A DNA stretch of 37,047 bases from an uncultured Myxococcales bacterium (GTDB lineage Bacteria; Myxococcota_A; UBA9042; DTJE01), in assembly GCA_937975765.1 (NCBI GenBank), contig CALJUR010000003.1, positions 1 to 37,047 on the forward strand, read 5' to 3'. The notes under the pieces were generated by a model, which worked only from the letters and a program-made list of their open reading frames with translations, was not told the origin of the DNA and searched no databases. The position numbers and the translations under genes were made by a program. Positions 24,323 through 32,893 of this stretch are shown here, in pieces; position 1 is the first letter of the stretch; each line of letters begins with the position of its first letter.

Positions 24323-27016
24323 ATGGAGCGCGAGACCGAACATCTGCCCGAACTTCCGTCCCGGATGGTCCAGCGGCCGGGCCGGATCCTCGACTGGCTG
24401 GGGCGGGTGCTGTTCCGGCACGTGAAGTTCGACGAGCGGTCGCTGGGGACCGTGCGGGCGGCTTGGCAGCAGGGCACGCCGGTGTTCGTGCTGCACGTCC
24501 GAAGCCTGCTGGACTACCTCTACTTCGGCTATGCCTTCCTTCGGTACGGCCTGCCCCTGGTGTTCTTCGCCGAGGGCATGGACCTGCGGTGGCTGCTGCC
24601 CCGGGAGGCCATGGCCGCCCTGTGGCGGCGGCTGATCGGGCGCCGGCAGCACCTGACCGACGGGGAGGCCGTGCGCCTGGGGATCCGGCACGGGCGTCCC
24701 TGCCTGCTGGCCCTCAAGCGGCCCCGGATGCTGATCCAGTGGGGGGCCGACACCGCGGCCACGCTGCTGGGGGACGTCGTCGCGGCCCAGCGCCAGACGG
24801 ACCGGCCGGTGGTGCTGGTGCCGCTGCAGGTGATCTGGCTGCAGGCGCCCGAGACCTACCGCCGGTCGATCGCGGACGTCGTGCTGGGCGACCCGCAAGC
24901 CCCGGGTCGCCTGCGCAAGTTGCTGTCCTTCCTCTGGAACCGCCGCCGCGCGAACGTCAGCGTGGGGCATCCCGTGGACCTGCCGGCCTTCCTGGCCGGG
25001 CAGAAGGACGCCGCCGACGAGGCCGCGGTGGTCGCGCGCCTGAAGTTCGCGCTGAACAACGAGTTCCTGCTGGAATCGAAGGCCATCCGGGGGCCGGTCC
25101 TGAAGGGGGCACGGCGGATCGTGGACGAGATCGCCCGCACGCGGCCGTTCGTCGAGGAGATCGAGCGGCACGCGGCCCGGGAGGGCTTCTCCCCGGCGTC
25201 CGAGATGAAGCGCGCCCGGGCCATGCTGCGGAAGATGGCGGCCGACTTCCGCTTCAACTGGATGGAGGGGTTCGTCCTGTTCCTCGGCTTCCTGTTCAAC
25301 CGGATGTTCACCGACGTCACGGTGGACACCCGCGGCCTGCAGGGGATCCGCGAGGCGGCACGCACCGGGCCGATCCTGCTGGCGCCGGCCCACCGCAGCC
25401 ACATGGACTACCTGGTCTACTCGTGGGTCTTCTACACCCACGGCCTGATCCCGCCGCACATCGCGGCCGGCGAGAACCTGTCCTTCTGGCCGCTGGGGGT
25501 GCTGTTCCGCCGGTCGGGGGCGTTCTTCATCCGGAGGTCCCTGCGCGGGGCCGACCTGTACGCGGTCGCGCTGCGGCAGTACGTGCGCAAGCTGATGAAG
25601 GACGGGTACTGGATCGAGTTCTTCATCGAGGGCACGCGCAGCCGGTCCGGCAAGACGGTGCCGCCGCGCTTCGGGATGCTGTCGATGATGGTCGATGCCG
25701 TCGCCACCGGGGCCGCACCGGACGCGCACCTGGTCCCCGCCGCCGTGACCTACGAGCGCGTCGTGGAGATGGAGTCCTACCAGCGCGAGTCCGAGGGCCG
25801 CGAGAAGCAGCGGGAGACGGTCGCGACGCTGGCCCGCAGCGCGCGGGTGCTGGGGACCCGGTACGGGCGGATGTACGTGCAGTTCCAGGAGCCCGTGGGG
25901 ATCCGGGACTTCCTGGCCGGGGCGGGCATCGAGCTGCCGATGCATCCTTCCCAGTCGGTCCCGCGCCACCTGATCCGGCAACTGGCCTACCGGGTGGCCT
26001 GGGGGAACGATCGGGCCGCGTACGTGACGCCCCAGCACCTGGTGGCCTTCGCGCTGCTGACGCACAACCGGCGCGGGCTGGAGCGCGAGCGGCTGCTGGA
26101 GCGGGTCGGGTTCGTCGTGTCCTACCTGACCGCCCGGGGCGCGCTGCTGTCGGACCCGCTGGCCGACCCGCTGCGGGAGCAGGGGCTGATGGCCGCCCGC
26201 GACGGCACGGGGAGGGGGCCGATGGACCCGGCGGAGCGCGAGCGCATGGACCTGGTGGGCGCCGCGCTGGCGCGGCCGGTGGACGAGGTGGTGCGGCTGT
26301 TCGCGCGCGAGAAGCGGGTGCGCCTGAAGGAGTTCGGCGAGGAGTGGGTGATCTCGCTGGAGGAGGGCGGCCGGCCGGTCCTGGACTACCACAAGAACGG
26401 CATCCTGCACCACTTCGTGGACGACGCCCTGCTGGCCACGGTGGCGCTGCGGTTGCTGCGGGACGGCCCGTTCCCCGACGTGGTCCTGGCCGACGAGGGA
26501 CGCCTGCTGTCCCGGGTGCTGAAACTGGAGTTCGTCTACGGCGCCGCGGGCTACGACGCGGCGGTGGAGGCGGCGGTGCGCCGGTTCCTGCTGGACGGGC
26601 TGCTGCGCCGGGACGGCGAGGGCCGGCTGGTCGCCGACGGGGACGCCCGCGAGGCGCTGGAGTTCTTCGCGATGGCGATCCGGCCGTTCCTGGAGGCCTA
26701 CCGCATCATCGCGCGCGCCTCGATGGCGCCGGGCGCGCCGGTCAAGGAGAAGGACCTGGTGAAGGCGTCGCTGCGGTTGGGAAGGCGGATGTTCTCGGTG
26801 GGCGAGGTCGAACTGCCGGAGTCGGTCAACGCGGTGACGTTCGCGACGGCGGCCGAGTGGCTGCGGCAGGAGGTCGCGTCCGGGGCCGTCCCCACCCGGG
26901 CCGATGCCGCGCGGGCGATCCTGCGGGCCGTAGGCGACGTCGCGGCGCCGGTCAGTCCACCGACACCAGGCGCAGCAGGCCCAGCAGGCGGCCCGGCGCC
27001 CTCGGGAGCCCCCTGA
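24323..27016 (+). CDS. plsB: Glycerol-3-phosphate 1-O-acyltransferase
   Basis: PlsB acylates glycerol-3-phosphate at position 1, the first step of phospholipid synthesis, at the inner membrane. The 897 residues are somewhat longer than the ~807 of E. coli PlsB. A helical N-terminal region (1-310) has the PlsB features WGADTAATLLGDVV and PLQVIWLQAPETYRR. The acyltransferase core begins with HRSHMDYL (His357, Asp362), then SGAFFIRRSLRGADLY, WIEFFIEGTRSRSGKTVPP and VPAAVTYERVVEMESY, blocks I to IV of the family. The last ~25 residues are a Pro/Ala/Gly-rich tail that overlaps the opposite gene by 65 bases. ATG chosen at 24323; a GTG at 24311 would add four residues. Confidence 0.95.
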   Translation: MERETEHLPELPSRMVQRPGRILDWLGRVLFRHVKFDERSLGTVRAAWQQGTPVFVLHVRSLLDYLYFGYAFLRYGLPLVFFAEGMDLRWLLPREAMAALWRRLIGRRQHLTDGEAVRLGIRHGRPCLLALKRPRMLIQWGADTAATLLGDVVAAQRQTDRPVVLVPLQVIWLQAPETYRRSIADVVLGDPQAPGRLRKLLSFLWNRRRANVSVGHPVDLPAFLAGQKDAADEAAVVARLKFALNNEFLLESKAIRGPVLKGARRIVDEIARTRPFVEEIERHAAREGFSPASEMKRARAMLRKMAADFRFNWMEGFVLFLGFLFNRMFTDVTVDTRGLQGIREAARTGPILLAPAHRSHMDYLVYSWVFYTHGLIPPHIAAGENLSFWPLGVLFRRSGAFFIRRSLRGADLYAVALRQYVRKLMKDGYWIEFFIEGTRSRSGKTVPPRFGMLSMMVDAVATGAAPDAHLVPAAVTYERVVEMESYQRESEGREKQRETVATLARSARVLGTRYGRMYVQFQEPVGIRDFLAGAGIELPMHPSQSVPRHLIRQLAYRVAWGNDRAAYVTPQHLVAFALLTHNRRGLERERLLERVGFVVSYLTARGALLSDPLADPLREQGLMAARDGTGRGPMDPAERERMDLVGAALARPVDEVVRLFAREKRVRLKEFGEEWVISLEEGGRPVLDYHKNGILHHFVDDALLATVALRLLRDGPFPDVVLADEGRLLSRVLKLEFVYGAAGYDAAVEAAVRRFLLDGLLRRDGEGRLVADGDAREALEFFAMAIRPFLEAYRIIARASMAPGAPVKEKDLVKASLRLGRRMFSVGEVELPESVNAVTFATAAEWLRQEVASGAVPTRADAARAILRAVGDVAAPVSPPTPGAAGPAGGPAPSGAP

Positions 27017-27383
27017 TCCGCACCTCGCCGCGCCGCATCGCCCCGGCGAAGGCCCACGTGGCCGCCTTGAACGGGTGCGGCAGCGCCCCCGCCATCGGGA
27101 TCCTCGACAGCCCCAGGATGCCCTCGAAGGTCCCCGTGACCCCGACCGGAACCGACGGGTCCGCACCGGGCCGCACCCGCATCCGGCCGTCCCCGAACAC
27201 CAGCGTGGCCCCCACGGCCTCCTCGCCGCTGCCCGCGGTCACCGTGACGGCCCCGCGCATCCGGTCCAGCACCCTCGCCCGCCCCGGCCGGGCCTGCAGG
27301 TTGCCGCGCACCAGGTCGGCCAGGATGGTGGGCAGTCCCGCGGCCTCGTCCTCGCTGCCCTCGATCACGACGCGGTCGTCCAT
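26952..27383 (-). CDS. Small SCP2-like lipid-binding protein (tentative)
   Basis: 143 residues. A strand-rich centre (RGAVTVTAGSGEEAVGATL, RMRVRPGADPSVPVGVTGTF) followed by LRLVSVD suggests a shortened SCP2 sterol-carrier fold, which binds fatty acyl or sterol ligands in a hydrophobic tunnel. The match is weak and is partly supported by the clear SCP2 protein two genes upstream. ATG follows GGGGGAG six bases before. Its last 65 bases overlap plsB on the other strand, and the two converge. It follows the iron alcohol dehydrogenase by 60 bases on the same strand. Confidence 0.6.
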   Translation of the reverse strand: MDDRVVIEGSEDEAAGLPTILADLVRGNLQARPGRARVLDRMRGAVTVTAGSGEEAVGATLVFGDGRMRVRPGADPSVPVGVTGTFEGILGLSRIPMAGALPHPFKAATWAFAGAMRRGEVRIRGLPRAPGRLLGLLRLVSVD

Positions 27384-27443
27384 CGGATCTCCCGGGGGCG
27401 TCGCGCCCCTCGCTTCAAGGGTTCCCGCAGGGTGGGTCGGACC

Positions 27444-28619
27444 TCAGCCCTCGCCGGCCCAGGCCGCCTCCCACACCGGCAGCGCCTCCTCGGTGGAGGT
27501 GACCGGGCGGGCATTGTAGATGACCGAACCGTCGAACAGCGTGGCCTCGGCCAGGTCGGCCAGCGCCTCCCGCGGTACGCCGACGTCCCGGAACCCGCCG
27601 GGCAGGCCCAGCGACTTCGCGAACTGGAAGATGGCCGCCGCCAGGCGGTCCGCCAGGGCCTCGTCGCTGCCGGACGGGTCCACGCCGAACGCCGAAGCCG
27701 CGCGCCGGTACTCGTCCGGGCAGGCCAGCGCGTTGTATCGCACGACGGCGGGCATCGCGATGGAGTTCGCCAGGCCGTGGTGCACCCCGAAGCGGGCGCC
27801 CACGGTGTGGGAGATCGCGTGGACCAGGCCGACCTGAGCGTTCGAGAACGCGGCGCCGGCGATCGTGGACGCGACGAGTTGACGCCCGCGGGCCGCCACG
27901 TCCCCCGGGGTCTTCACGCAGGTCGGCAGCGCGGCCCGGACCTCGCGGATCGCGTGCAGCGCCAAGCCGTCCGCGATGGGCTGCCGCTGCAGCGAGTGCA
28001 GCGACTCCAGCGCGTGCGACAGGGCGTCCATGCCGGTGGCCGCCGTCAGGTGGGCCGGCAGCCCGACGGTCAGCAGCGGGTCCAGCACGGCGGCGTCCGG
28101 CAGGATGTTGTAGTCGCCGAACAGCAGCTTCCGGTGGGCATCGGTGTCCTTGATCACCGCGACGTAGGTCACCTCCGAACCGGTGCCGGCCGTGGTCGGC
28201 AGCACGACGTGCGGGGCGGCCTTCCGGGTCAGGTTCTGGAAGCCCTCGTGGTCGCGCAGGCCGCCGCCTTCCCGCAGCAGGATCGCCATCCCCTTGGCCG
28301 TGTCGATGACGCTGCCGCCGCCGACCGACACGACGCCGGTGGCGCCGGCCTGCTGCGCGACCGCCGCGCCCGCCTCGACCGCGGCCACCGACGAGTCCGG
28401 CGGGCAGTCCAGGAACTCCGCGGCGACGCGCCTCCCCAGGGCCTGACGGACCTTCGCCACGACGTCGGTCTTCCCGGCCAGGATGCGGTCGGACACCAGG
28501 ACCACGCGGTCCATGCCCAGGCGGTCGCACTCCAGCGAGGCCTCGGACACCGCGCCCGCGCCGTAGGTCACGCGGGTCGGGAACGCGAAGACGAACGCGC
28601 TGTCGGCATCGTACGGCAT
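27444..28619 (-). CDS. Iron-containing alcohol dehydrogenase (group III)
   Basis: An NAD(P)-dependent enzyme of 391 residues, typical length, interconverting alcohols and aldehydes. It opens FAFPTRVTYGAGAV. The nucleotide-binding site is VVSVGGGSVIDTAKGMA, and TTAGTGSEVT follows. The metal is held by an Asp and three His in MDALSHALES and LVHAISHTVGARFGVHHG. The substrate cannot be read from the sequence. GGAGG lies seven bases before the ATG. It is sandwiched on the minus strand between two SCP2-type proteins and faces plsB, so a lipid-derived alcohol or aldehyde is a reasonable guess, no more. Confidence 0.93.
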   Translation of the reverse strand: MPYDADSAFVFAFPTRVTYGAGAVSEASLECDRLGMDRVVLVSDRILAGKTDVVAKVRQALGRRVAAEFLDCPPDSSVAAVEAGAAVAQQAGATGVVSVGGGSVIDTAKGMAILLREGGGLRDHEGFQNLTRKAAPHVVLPTTAGTGSEVTYVAVIKDTDAHRKLLFGDYNILPDAAVLDPLLTVGLPAHLTAATGMDALSHALESLHSLQRQPIADGLALHAIREVRAALPTCVKTPGDVAARGRQLVASTIAGAAFSNAQVGLVHAISHTVGARFGVHHGLANSIAMPAVVRYNALACPDEYRRAASAFGVDPSGSDEALADRLAAAIFQFAKSLGLPGGFRDVGVPREALADLAEATLFDGSVIYNARPVTSTEEALPVWEAAWAGEG

Positions 28620-28734
28620 GGTGAACCTCCGAGGGCGAGGGGCCTGGCAGGCAGGCCCCGGGGGCCCGTGAACGGCCGTGGTCGCGCCGGGTCCGGCTGC
28701 CGGAGACCCGCCCGCGACGGATCGTGCCTTCCGG

Positions 28735-29154
28735 TCAGTCGTCCGGGAACTCGGTCGCCACGCGCCCTGCGGATTCGACCAGCGCCTTGCTGGCGTCCAC
28801 GAACCGGACGATGGTCGGCAGGTCGCCCTTCAGGCGCAACTTGCCCTGCAGCATGCCGGTGATCGGGTCCAGTTCCTTGCGGATCACCTGCTTCCAGCGC
28901 GCGTACTCGCCGGTGATGCAGAACGGCGCCTTCATCGCCTCGGCGGACGTGACCAGGCGCGCCTCCCGGCACACGCCCTTGTGCAGGTCCAGCCAGATGC
29001 CGGTGTCGTCGGGCATCCCGAACTCGGGCTTGGCCTTGCAGATCAGGGCGACGACGCCCTTGTCCCAGTTGGCGCCACCCACCTTGTAGGCCGGGTTGCC
29101 GTTGATCGCGTCCTGGTACAACGCGACCCACTCTGAGGACGGGAAAGTTGCCAT
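28735..29154 (-). CDS. SCP2 sterol-binding domain protein
   Basis: 139 residues, a single SCP2 domain. The family pattern is visible: ALYQDAINGNPAYKVGGANW at the start, strand pairs GMPDDTGIWLDLHKG and APFCITGEYARWKQVIRKEL, and the end LQGKLRLKGDLPTIVRFVDA. SCP2 proteins bind lipids such as fatty acyl-CoA in a hydrophobic pocket. GGAGG is seven bases before the ATG, and an upstream in-frame start lacks a ribosome site. It heads a three-gene minus-strand set (115 bases to the alcohol dehydrogenase, including a GC-rich spacer without a gene). Confidence 0.85.
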   Translation of the reverse strand: MATFPSSEWVALYQDAINGNPAYKVGGANWDKGVVALICKAKPEFGMPDDTGIWLDLHKGVCREARLVTSAEAMKAPFCITGEYARWKQVIRKELDPITGMLQGKLRLKGDLPTIVRFVDASKALVESAGRVATEFPDD

Positions 29155-29216
29155 GGGAATCCTCCTTCCTGTCGACTGCGCGGACGATGCGAACACATGA
29201 CGGGTGCCTTGAGGCG

Positions 29217-29245
29217 ATGGTAGATGGGGGTGGGGGTGGTGTCAA
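29217..29245 (-). promoter_or_regulatory. Promoter of the SCP2-alcohol dehydrogenase operon
   Basis: On the minus strand, a perfect TTGACA (29240-29245) and TACCAT (29217-29222) are 17 bases apart. The -35 box overlaps the stop codon of the upstream aminopeptidase gene (29242-29244). This is the closest match to the sigma70 consensus in the window. The leader would be about 55 bases. Confidence 0.7.
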
Positions 29246-30726
29246 ACGGCGGGGAGCCCTTCCAGGTATTCCAGGAGGGTTCGCACGGCGAATCCGGTCC
29301 CCCCTCGCGGTCCCAGGGAATGGTCCTTCCTCTGGAACGAGGGCCCCGCGATGTCCAGGTGCGCGATCGGGTGCCCGTCGGCGAACTCCGCCAGGAACAG
29401 GCCGCCCTGGATCGCCCCGCCCCACCGCTCGCCGATGTTCTTCAGGTCGGCGATGTCGCTGCGCAACTGGGGGCGCACCGAGTCGTACAGGGGCAGGCGC
29501 CACAGGTCCTCGCACGCCACGGCCGACGCCTTCAGCAGCGCATCGGCCAGCCCGTCGTCGTTGCACAGCAGGCCGCCGGCGTGCTCCCCCAGGGCGACGA
29601 CGCACGCCCCCGTCAGCGTGGCCACGTCGATCACCCGGTCCGCCCCGCGCCCCAGCGCCATCGTGATCGCGTCGGCCAGCACCAGGCGCCCTTCCGCGTC
29701 GGTGTCCGTCACCTCGACGCTCCGGCCGGACAGGGACTTCAGCACGTCGCCCGGGCGCATCGCGCCGGGGCCGACCAGGTTGTCCGACACGGCCAGCCAG
29801 CCGTCCACCGGTCGCGCGATCCCCAGCCGGGGCAGCGCCTCCATCACCGCCAGCACGGTCGCCGCGCCGGCCATGTCCCCCTTCATGTCCTCGATGTTCC
29901 CGCGGGCCTTCAGGTGCAGGCCGCCGGAATCGAACGTCACGCCCTTGCCCACCAGCGCGATCGGCGCGCCGCCCGCGCCTGCGGGGCGCCAGGACAGACG
30001 CACCAGCCACGGGCCGTCGTTCCCGCCGGCGCCCACGGCCGTCAGCAGGCCGGCGCCCAGCGCATCGAGGGCTGCCCGGTCCAGCACCTCGACCTGCAGG
30101 CCGGCGGCGGTCCCTGCCTGCCGGGCCTCCTCGGCCAGCGCGCTGGAGGTCAGGTCCGAGGCGGGCAGGTTGACCAGGTCGCGGGCCCGGATCGTGGCGG
30201 ACGCGTGCACGTCGGCCCGCGCCAGGCAGGCGGTCGCCCCGGACAGGGGATCCCGCGAACCGAAGGTCCACGCCAGCGGGACCGGGTCTTCCCGATCCCG
30301 GGTGCGGTAGCGGTCGAACGTGTAGGTGCCCAGCCGGACCCCCAGGGCGGCCGAGGCCAGGAAGGCCGGGTCGGCTGCCGGCAGGACCATCGTCGCCGCG
30401 GCGCAGCGGGGGGACGCCAGCCGTGCCGCGCGCGCCGCCAGCGCCAGGAACCTCGCCGGTGTCAGGGCCGCCGCCGGGCCTGTTCCCAGGAAGGCCACCC
30501 GGGTCGGGTGGCCGGCGGAGGCGGGCGTCAGGGACAGTTCGGTCTCGAAGCGGCCCGTGAACCCTTCCCGTTCCGCCAGGCGCCCGGGGAGGCCCTGCAG
30601 GGCCCGATCCAGCCGGGCGAACTCCGGGTCGTCCGCCGGCCGGCCCTCGCGGACCGGGACCACCAGGAGCCCCGGGGCCAGGGCATCCGCCTCGCCGGTC
30701 ACGAACGCAGTCGATAGGACTCGCAT
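29242..30726 (-). CDS. pepA: Leucyl aminopeptidase (family M17)
   Basis: Cytosolic two-metal enzyme that removes N-terminal residues, especially Leu, from peptides; in E. coli PepA also binds DNA. 494 residues, usual length. The N-terminal M17 domain (about 1-165) is followed by the catalytic domain with VGKGVTFDSGGLHLKA (Lys and Asp of the metal site), NIEDMKGDMAGAATV, and TDTDAEGRLVLADAI (family NTDAEGR, here with Thr for Asn). It ends with LGPRGGTGFAVRTLLEYLE. The start ATG follows a GGGGGGG run. It diverges from the sugar transferase gene. Its stop overlaps the next operon's -35 box. Confidence 0.95.
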   Translation of the reverse strand: MRVLSTAFVTGEADALAPGLLVVPVREGRPADDPEFARLDRALQGLPGRLAEREGFTGRFETELSLTPASAGHPTRVAFLGTGPAAALTPARFLALAARAARLASPRCAAATMVLPAADPAFLASAALGVRLGTYTFDRYRTRDREDPVPLAWTFGSRDPLSGATACLARADVHASATIRARDLVNLPASDLTSSALAEEARQAGTAAGLQVEVLDRAALDALGAGLLTAVGAGGNDGPWLVRLSWRPAGAGGAPIALVGKGVTFDSGGLHLKARGNIEDMKGDMAGAATVLAVMEALPRLGIARPVDGWLAVSDNLVGPGAMRPGDVLKSLSGRSVEVTDTDAEGRLVLADAITMALGRGADRVIDVATLTGACVVALGEHAGGLLCNDDGLADALLKASAVACEDLWRLPLYDSVRPQLRSDIADLKNIGERWGGAIQGGLFLAEFADGHPIAHLDIAGPSFQRKDHSLGPRGGTGFAVRTLLEYLEGLPAV

Positions 30727-30921
30727 GGTGTTCCCCCCCAGGCGGCGCTCATTCGGTCCGCGAAGCCTAGATCGAAATACCCTGCGGTGTCGACCCCAAC
30801 GCACGGGGTTCGTGCGAACGGGGGTTCTTGACAGATTCCGATGCTTTGGCGCAACCTTGTTCGAAACGATCGAGAAACGAAAGGGGGGCGCGATGCACGG
30901 GCCTCGATGGGGGGTGGGGTG

Positions 30922-32127
30922 ATGCGGTCGCTTCGGGAACTCCTGGCCCGTCGTCCCTCGCGGCCGGACCTGCCCTGGATGCTCCCCGAAGACGAGTTCC
31001 GTCGCCTGCTGGAACGCGAGCGCGCCCGCGCCGAGCGCAGCCGCCGGTCGTTCGTGCTGGTCGAGTTCGACACCACGCTGGCCTCGGTCGAGGAGATGGC
31101 CCGCGTGCTGGACATCCTGAAGCAGCGGCGGCGCCTGACGGACGACATCGGCTGGGTGCGCAAGGACGCGATAGGGGTCGTCCTGCCCGAGACGGACGCC
31201 ACGGGCGGCAGCGCCTACCTGGCGGACGTGCACCGGCGCCTGCGCGAGGCCGGGTGCACGCTCCCGTCGCGCCTCTACGTCTTCAAGGGGCAGACCGGGA
31301 AGCCGTCGGGACCCACCACGGGCCCCCGGCCGGGCGAGACCCCGTCGGCGTTCCGGCGACGCGCGCAGGATCGCGACGATGCCGAGGCTGCCGGGGAGGA
31401 AGGGTCCGCGACCCCTTCCCCGTCGCCGTCGGCGTTCCCGCCCGCCGACCCGCCGGCGGAGGAGCCCGGGGCCGAGCCGGGCGCGAACGCGGTCGCCCAG
31501 CGGGACATGATGGCCCTGTTCCGGCAGCCCCTGCCCCGCTGGAAGCGGCTGGGCGACCTGGCGGGTGCCATCCCGCTGCTGGTATTGGTGTCGCCGGTGA
31601 TGCTGCTGGTGGCGATCCTGGTCAAGGCGACCAGCCGCGGACCGGTGATCTTCCGGCAGTGGCGGGCGGGCCCGGGGGGCAACCCGTTCGTGTTCTACAA
31701 GTTCCGGACGATGATCGACGGCGCGGATGCCCAGAAGGAGGCCCTGCGGGCACAGAACGAGGTGTCCGGTCCCGTCTTCAAGATCCGGCTCGACCCGCGC
31801 GTCACGCCGCTGGGCCGAGTGCTGCGGCGCACCAGCCTGGACGAACTGCCCCAGTTGTGGAACGTCATCAAGGGCGACATGACCCTGGTCGGCCCGCGGC
31901 CGCCGACGCTGGACGAGGTCCCGAAGTACGAGGCCTGGCACGCCCGGCGCCTGGACCTGACCGGCGGCATCACCGGGCTCTGGCAGGTCAGCGGCCGGTC
32001 CGAGATCTCGTTCGAGGAGTGGATGCGAATGGACATCCGCTATTCCCGGACGCGGTCTCCCCTGACCGACATCCGGATCCTGCTGCGGACGGTGCGGGCC
32101 GTGCTGTCGGGCCGGGGGGCCACCTAG
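30922..32127 (+). CDS. Undecaprenyl-phosphate sugar phosphotransferase with GGDEF-like N-terminal domain
   Basis: Starts polysaccharide synthesis by moving a sugar phosphate onto undecaprenyl phosphate at the inner membrane (WbaP/WcaJ family). 401 residues. The C-terminal ~195 are the transferase: KRLGDLAGAIPLLVLVSPVM with its membrane helix, FRQWRAGPGG, FYKFRTM, RRTSLDELPQLWNVIKGDM and VGPRPP. Instead of the usual four N-terminal membrane helices there is a soluble domain (about 15-115). Its pattern (EEFRRLL-type helix, FVLVEFDTTLASVEEMARVL, IGWVRKDAIGVVLPETD) resembles a degenerate GGDEF fold without the GG(D/E)EF site. A Pro/Glu/Gly-rich linker joins them. A TTGACA at 30828-30833 lies upstream but has no clear -10 box. 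Confidence 0.9.
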   Translation: MRSLRELLARRPSRPDLPWMLPEDEFRRLLERERARAERSRRSFVLVEFDTTLASVEEMARVLDILKQRRRLTDDIGWVRKDAIGVVLPETDATGGSAYLADVHRRLREAGCTLPSRLYVFKGQTGKPSGPTTGPRPGETPSAFRRRAQDRDDAEAAGEEGSATPSPSPSAFPPADPPAEEPGAEPGANAVAQRDMMALFRQPLPRWKRLGDLAGAIPLLVLVSPVMLLVAILVKATSRGPVIFRQWRAGPGGNPFVFYKFRTMIDGADAQKEALRAQNEVSGPVFKIRLDPRVTPLGRVLRRTSLDELPQLWNVIKGDMTLVGPRPPTLDEVPKYEAWHARRLDLTGGITGLWQVSGRSEISFEEWMRMDIRYSRTRSPLTDIRILLRTVRAVLSGRGAT

Positions 32128-32771
32128 CCGGCCCGCCTCTTTCGCCGGATCGCCTGCCGGGCCAGCAGCACCGCTGCGACCAGCCCGATCGCCAGCCACG
32201 CGCCCCGTCCCCAGGCCCGGAAGAAGGCATCGATCCGCTCCAGGTTCGCCCCCAGGACGACGCCGGCGCCCACCAGCAGCGCGTTCCACAGCAGGGCGGA
32301 GGCGGCCGCCCAGGCCATCACGCGGCCGAAGCGCATGCCTCCCATGCCGGCCGCGACGAACAGGAAGGCCCGGACGCCCGGCAGGAAGCGGTTCACGACG
32401 ATGGCAGCCTCCCCCCAGCGGGCGAAGGTGCGGGAGGCCCGGTCCGCCCCGTCCAGGGCCTGCCGGACCCACCGGGTACGCACCAGCCGGCCGTCGAGGC
32501 TGCCGTCCGGGGGCAGGCCGCGCCGCCGCCAACGGGCCAGCGCAACGCCGACGTGAAAGTCGATGGCCGAGCCGACCAGGCTGCCTGCCAGCACGGCCGC
32601 GAAGGCCGCCGGCAGCGACAGGTCGGACGTGACGACCAGCACGGCGCCCGCCACGGTGACGGTATCGCCCGGAAACGGCGGGAACAGGTATTCCAGCAGG
32701 GAGGCCAGAGCCAGCAGCAGCAGGGTGATTCCCGGGTTGGCGGTCGCCAGCAGCGAGACGGCCTCGATCAT
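32124..32771 (-). CDS. DedA-family membrane protein
   Basis: DedA proteins are inner-membrane proteins now linked to lipid (for example undecaprenyl phosphate) flipping and membrane homeostasis. About 215 residues. Conserved stretches are LEYLFPPFPGDTVTVAGA near the N-terminus, GSAIDFHVGVALARW, and NRFLPGVRAFLFVAAGMGGM, which carries the family's essential Arg. Hydrophobic segments span the rest, and the end is a basic RRKRRAG tail. ATG at 32771 or GTG at 32777 may be used; GGGAGG is a bit far from the first and close to the second. It meets the sugar transferase at a shared CTAG that supplies the stop codon on both strands. Confidence 0.9.
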   Translation of the reverse strand: MIEAVSLLATANPGITLLLLALASLLEYLFPPFPGDTVTVAGAVLVVTSDLSLPAAFAAVLAGSLVGSAIDFHVGVALARWRRRGLPPDGSLDGRLVRTRWVRQALDGADRASRTFARWGEAAIVVNRFLPGVRAFLFVAAGMGGMRFGRVMAWAAASALLWNALLVGAGVVLGANLERIDAFFRAWGRGAWLAIGLVAAVLLARQAIRRKRRAG

Positions 32772-32791
32772 GGACACGCTACCTCCCGGAA

Positions 32792-32820
32792 TTGATTCGG
32801 TTCCTGATGTCGCCTATACT
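32792..32820 (+). promoter_or_regulatory. Promoter of the slt-like gene; fixes the start codon
   Basis: TTGATT (32792-32797) and TATACT (32815-32820) are 17 bases apart, a strong sigma70 match. The longest open frame begins with a TTG that is part of this -35 box, so translation must start later; the GTG at 32894 is the first good choice. Confidence 0.65.
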
Positions 32821-32893
32821 ATCATGCCTGTTCCGGCCCCTCCTCGGGGCGGGCAAGGGCATTTTCGGGATTCCCGATCCGGGAGCAAGCCGG

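Noticed and set aside
30844..30860. Possible sigma54 (-24/-12) site before the sugar transferase
   Set aside because: TTGGCGCA followed by TGTT is off by one in spacing and lacks the GC of the -12 element.
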